64,000 nucleotides of DNA from DATFVA01 sp963832715. GTDB taxonomy: Bacteria > Bacteroidota > Ignavibacteria > Ignavibacteriales > Ignavibacteriaceae. The stretch lies in the NCBI GenBank assembly GCA_963832715.1, contig CAWHVB010000010.1, forward strand, positions 234,552 to 298,551, read 5' to 3'. The notes below the pieces were generated by a model. It saw only the letters and a list, made by a program, of their open reading frames with translations. It was not told where the DNA came from and did not search any database. This document shows, piece by piece, positions 61,114 through 64,000 of the stretch (its first letter is position 1; each line of letters starts with the position of its first letter). The position numbers were made by a program, and so were the translations under genes.

Positions 61114-64000
61114 TTATGTGTTCAATTCACCCGGTGAGTATCCGTATTCTTCCTTAAAACATTTATTGAAATATGCCGGGGAGTTAAATCCAACCTGATA
61201 TGGAAATTTCTGAAATAGTACCTTTTTTTTCTTTAATTAGAGTTTTGGCCCTGGCTAATATTTATCGACCTTAAAAACTGACTTGGAGTTTTACCAGTCA
61301 ATGCAGTTAATTTTCTATGCAGTTGTCTTCTACTCAAAGCTGTCTCGCCTGCAAATTCTTCTATGGAAAAGTTTTCTTCAGAAATATGTTCATTGATTAT
61401 TCCAATTGCTCTTTGCATAAACTGAGCATCCAAAGAGCTAAATTCTTTTGGTGAAATAAAATCTTCTGATCTAAACTTCTCCTGAAGTTTTCCCCTTATT
61501 TCTATCAGGTTTTTTATTCTTGCCTTTAATTCCTTTGCATCGAATGGTTTCATAATGTAATCATCTGCCCTTTTTTCATAACCATTTATTTTGTCTTTGC
61601 TTGTGGCTTTTGCTGTTAGCATTATTATGGGTATGTGGCTTGTTCTTTCATCTATCTTCAACTTATTACACAACTGCAAATCCATCCATCTTCGGCATCA
61701 TTATATCACTTATTATCAGATCCGGAATCTGTTTTACTGCCTGATTCAATCCATCTTCTCCATCTACGGCCTCCTGAATCCTGTAGTCTTCTTCAAGATG
61801 ACTTATTATATATTTTCTTACGTCTGAATTATCCTCTACAATGAGAAGTAATGGTTTCTCGGTATCGAATAAAACATCTAGAGCTGTCTTTTCTTTTTCT
61901 GTTCTCTATTCCAGAATTAATTCTACCTCTTTTCTGGTTTCAGATTTTTCTTCTTGAACTTCTTTTTCAACTATCTCATCTCGTTTCAGATGTTCCTTAC
62001 CAAGAGGCAACAGAACTGTCAATGTTATTCCAACACCTCTTACTTCTCCACAAAGATTTTTCCCTTGTGGAGTTCAACTAATTCTTTAGTTCATGAGAGT
62101 CCTATTCCTGTTCCTTCTCTTTCTCTGGTATGACTACCGTCAACCTGGTAGAATCTATTGAAAATCTTATCAATTCTCTCTTTCGGAATTCCGGTACCTT
62201 GGTCTGAAACTTTTATTTCAATATTATTGTCTCTTTTCCCAACATAACATATTATTTCCCCGCCTTCCGGTGTGAATTTGAATGCATTGGATAAAAGGTT
62301 ATTGATTATTTTCTCTAACTTTTCTTTATCGATATAAGCTTTTAGTATTTCTTTGTCCGGTTTCAAATTAAGGGCTATGTTCTTTCTTTCGGCTAATGAT
62401 GTGAATGACAGAACCAAGCCCCTTTTTTGTAAGCGGAATAATATTTTGTTCAGTTGTTCTCAGTTTCATCTTCCCGGCTTCAAATTTGGAGAGATCGAGC
62501 AACTGGTTTACTAAATTATAAAGCCTGTCCGCATTTCTTTTTATTAAGCCTGCATTCTTCTTCGCTTCAATGTCAGTGGAATTTTCTGCTATATCACTTG
62601 CAGGTCCGAATATGAGTGTAAGAGTGTCCGGAACTCGTGTGATATGTTTGCAAAAAATCTGCTTTTCATCTCATCTATTTCGTGTAATTTTTCTGCCTCA
62701 AATTTGTTCATCTCAAATTCTTGCTTTATTCGTATTCTCTTAAGTTGCCACTTCCACATAAAATAAATTGAGGCTATTATAATAATCGCATAAATCAAAT
62801 AAGCAATGCTTGTTCTCCACCACGGTGGTGTAATGATGATGTTAATAGATGCACCTTTTTCATTCCATATTCCATCTTTATTTGCAGCTATAACTCTGAA
62901 AGTATATTCACCGGGGTCAAGGTTTGTATAAGTTGCATTTCTTTGAATTCCCGCATCCACCCATTCATCGTCAAAATTTTCAATTGTATTTATATTTGTT
63001 TTTAGATGGTTGACTGAAATGTAATCCCACAAAATCAAAACGCAGATCATTCTGATCATAATGAAGTGTTATTTCTTTTAGCTCAGAAATGAATCCTTTA
63101 TAATCTAGCTTCTCATCTTGTCTATTGAAAAGAGAAATATTACTTATAACAACCTGCGGCGGAGTAGGATCATCCCTGATGCTGTCGGGATGGAATGCTA
63201 TGAGGACCTGACCTGGTTCTAAAGTACATAATCCCGTCAAAACCCGGTTGGGGATAATTGACTAAGAAATAATCGCTTACCAGACCATCTTCAACATAAT
63301 AATTTCTGAAAGTTTTAGATACAGTGTTAAATTTAGATAATCCGTTTGTAGTTCCTATCCATAGACTATTTTTATTATCCTCTAATATTTCCCAGATAAT
63401 CTTAAATGATAACCCATTATTTTGATCGTAGGTTTTAATTATTTTCTCACTACTACGGTGAAACAATTCCGAATACGGAAAATTGATCTGCCACCCAAAA
63501 ATTACCGGCTTTATCTTCATAGAAAGCCAAGGCGATTTTAAATCCGTAGTTACGGAATGTGTTTTTTTCTATCAAACTTGAATATTCCTGCTGTATTTGT
63601 ACCTATCCAGAGCGTCCCATATCTATCCTCAAATATTGCTCTTATCTGATTATCACCCACCCTGTACTCTTCTACTTGATTATGTTTATACTTATTAACA
63701 GGGTTATTATCCACATTTAATCTGAATAAACCACTACCCTTATTGTAGCGATCCAGAGTATTCCATAACTATCCGGATAGATATAAAATACAGGTTTATT
63801 GATCAAATTTATTTTTGCATTGAGATCATTAAGAAAATAATGAAGGGACTCATTTTCCGGATTAAACCTGATTAAACCGTTATTACCGGTTCCTACCCAT
63901 ATATTTCCAATATTGTCTAAATTTATTGTATATCTGTAATTTGTTACTGATTTTTCATTTGTGAGATAATGGTAAAACTGACCGTGTTGCAGGTCATATT
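61114..64000 (-). pseudogene. Hybrid two-component regulator (HTCS type), multiply disrupted, partial
   Basis: Reading the minus strand from the window edge to a stop at 61114 gives the order of a hybrid two-component system: Reg_prop propeller repeats (SLWIGTTNGLSKFN), Y_Y_Y domain (NLDPGEYTFRVIAANKDGIW), membrane helix, HisKA box (FFANISHEFRT), HATPase (NNLLSNAFKFTPEGG, DQGTGIPKERIDKIF, GTGIGL), receiver (IVEDNSD, ISDIMMPKMDG, MLTAKA, KPFD) and an AraC-type HTH ending FNSPAYFNKCFKEEYGYSPG. At least eight one-base indels (near 63213, 63003, 62630, 62425, 62050, 61678, 61253, 61205) and stop codons after GIGLS and near LILE break the frame. Such regulators sense periplasmic oligosaccharides and switch on the adjacent genes. 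This copy cannot make the full protein as written. Confidence 0.85.

Noticed and set aside
61591..62081. Several short open frames on the + strand at the right end
   Set aside because: They lie antisense to the receiver and kinase domains of the broken regulator, whose minus-strand coding is clear.
58939..64000. A second copy of the ssrA 3' end as the right junction
   Set aside because: No repeat of GGTTCGACTCCCGCC was seen on either strand in this stretch, so the element's other end is probably beyond the window.

Overview
This window is a chromosomal segment of a moderately AT-rich, Gram-negative bacterium of the Bacteroidota/Ignavibacteria type. The signs are type IX secretion (T9SS) C-terminal sorting domains of the NYPNPFNP...GxYxxxWd kind on secreted proteins, a TonB-dependent receptor with a carboxypeptidase-like N-terminal domain, a PorV-like outer-membrane protein, a GWxTD protein, bactofilin, LptF/LptG permeases, and an ATP synthase operon without atpD and atpC. 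The Ignavibacteria assignment is inferred from family style, not computed.

Layout. 45-8595 (+): polysaccharide and envelope genes (sugar-phosphate transferase, polyprenol-phosphate mannose synthase, a fused GT2 protein, a flippase) mixed with housekeeping genes (accA, a hotdog thioesterase, nadC, dut). 8668-16009: a small outer-membrane protein, dnaE, a FabI/FabL-like reductase, trxA and a long serA. 16208-27638: a secretion block with a BNR-like T9SS cargo, a DUF4397 lipoprotein, a TonB-dependent receptor, a 1075-aa T9SS-type cargo, a PorV-like protein and a GWxTD protein, divided by three clear hairpin terminators. 27751-33424: LpxL-like acyltransferase, GT9 heptosyltransferase-like protein, a YrdC/Sua5 protein, GT39-TPR protein, M23 peptidase and bactofilin. 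33408-38734: atpZ, an atpI-like gene and atpBEFHAG. 38776-42506: ffh, rpsP, khpA, rimM, trmD and rplS, closed by a terminator. 43474-47812 (-): add, an unknown 111-aa gene, hutU and a short serA. 48139-57318: TPR lipoprotein, DUF3467 protein, lptG and lptF (-), two lipoproteins, an M20 peptidase, a YgfZ-like protein and a cobalamin adenosyltransferase.

From 57406 the character changes. A complete tmRNA gene (ssrA) is followed by a putative integrase arm-site array, a tyrosine integrase with one frameshift, a decayed small gene, a T9SS-tagged YCF48-like protein preceded by a signal-peptide-like small ORF, and a badly broken hybrid two-component regulator (propeller, Y_Y_Y, HisKA, HATPase, REC, AraC HTH) that runs off the window. 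This looks like the left end of an element integrated into ssrA and now decaying. Between the broken regulator and its probable target lies a 15-nt direct repeat with a 21-bp period, the geometry expected for an AraC-type operator.

Several core genes (ffh, hutU, lptG) carry isolated one-base indels whose correction restores perfect family sequence. For ffh, which is essential, a sequencing or assembly error is the likeliest explanation. The regulator at the right end carries at least eight indels plus nonsense codons and may be a true pseudogene. The most distinctive biology is the ssrA island with its arm-site array, the HTCS-type operator, the receptor-cargo-PorV locus, and the GT2 protein fused to a degenerate glycosylphosphotransferase.
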